The translations under genes were made by a program, and so were the position numbers. Below, piece by piece: positions 17,044 to 17,151 of a DNA stretch of 17,151 nucleotides (its first letter is position 1; every line of letters starts with the position of its first letter). The stretch spans positions 1 through 17,151 of the forward strand of contig JAPWUY010000001.1 of NCBI GenBank assembly GCA_028275295.1, in the 5' to 3' direction. The notes under the pieces were generated by a model. It was given only the letters and a program-made list of their open reading frames with translations, did not search any database and was not told where the DNA came from. The stretch is from Thermodesulfobacteriota bacterium. Its GTDB lineage: Bacteria; Desulfobacterota; Desulfocorpusculales; Desulfocorpusculum.

Positions 17044-17151
17044 TCAGCGCTTCAGAGGAAGGACGTGTATCTCCACCTCTGTGGTCAGGGGTTTCTCCCA
17101 AACAAGGATCTGGCAGACCCTATCGGGCTTATTGAAATTGAGGAGGATCCT
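17044..17151 (-). CDS. C-terminal end of an unrecognised protein (cut by window edge)
   Basis: An open frame enters from the right edge and ends at a TGA at 17044-17046. It encodes 35 residues, beginning RILLNFNKPDRVC and ending in EIHVLPLKR. Protein-like composition, the same strand as coaBC, and a stop 14 bases before the chosen coaBC start, next to its ribosome site, support a real gene. It is too short to assign. Alternating hydrophobic residues suggest a final beta strand. It does not look like the RNA polymerase omega subunit, a common coaBC neighbour. Confidence 0.6.
   Translation of the reverse strand, partial: RILLNFNKPDRVCQILVWEKPLTTEVEIHVLPLKR

Noticed and set aside
17030..17101. 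TTG start of coaBC 24 codons upstream
   Set aside because: The extra residues lack similarity to CoaBC and overlap the end of the upstream gene. The GTG at 17029 has its own ribosome site.

Overview
This window is a compact bacterial chromosome segment with 14 genes, every one on the minus strand, so transcription runs from position 17151 down to 1. Twelve genes are complete and the two at the edges are cut. Gaps are at most about 90 bases, and several junctions are 4-base ATGA or GTGA stop/start overlaps. No tRNA, rRNA, CRISPR array, insertion sequence or clear Rho-independent terminator is visible. The coding strand is strongly purine-rich and uses many AGG/AGA arginine codons. Together with the gene order xerC-hslV-hslU-argB-argD-argF-argG and a DHH-CBS-type tRNA nucleotidyltransferase, this suggests a Desulfobacterota-like (former Deltaproteobacteria) organism, perhaps thermophilic. 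That assignment is inference from recalled gene order and composition, not a search.

In transcription order, the first region (17151-12493) holds the tail of an unrecognised gene, coaBC (coenzyme A synthesis), a family 4 iron-sulfur uracil-DNA glycosylase, a membrane NfeD-type ClpP-like protease, its slipin/stomatin partner, and a small four-helix membrane protein of the holin_4 superfamily type. The coaBC/UDG, UDG/nfeD and slipin/holin-like junctions are all ATGA overlaps. The second region (12468-6236) holds mutS, a XerD-like tyrosine recombinase, and an 894-residue fusion of a DHH phosphoesterase, two CBS domains and a class II tRNA nucleotidyltransferase/poly(A) polymerase.

The third region (6148-1) begins after the widest gap. 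It holds a XerC-like recombinase that overlaps hslV, then hslU, and then argB, argD, argF and the first 49 codons of argG. HslVU is the bacterial proteasome-like protease. The arg genes cover phosphorylation of N-acetylglutamate, transamination, carbamoylation of ornithine and, in part, argininosuccinate synthesis. argC, argJ/argE and argH are not in the window.

Most of the content is housekeeping. I see no clear new system. The points most worth a second look are the DHH-CBS-nucleotidyltransferase with all its DHH motifs intact, the linkage of DNA repair genes (UDG, mutS) with the NfeD-slipin membrane quality-control pair and the holin-like protein, and the unidentified protein tail at the right edge.
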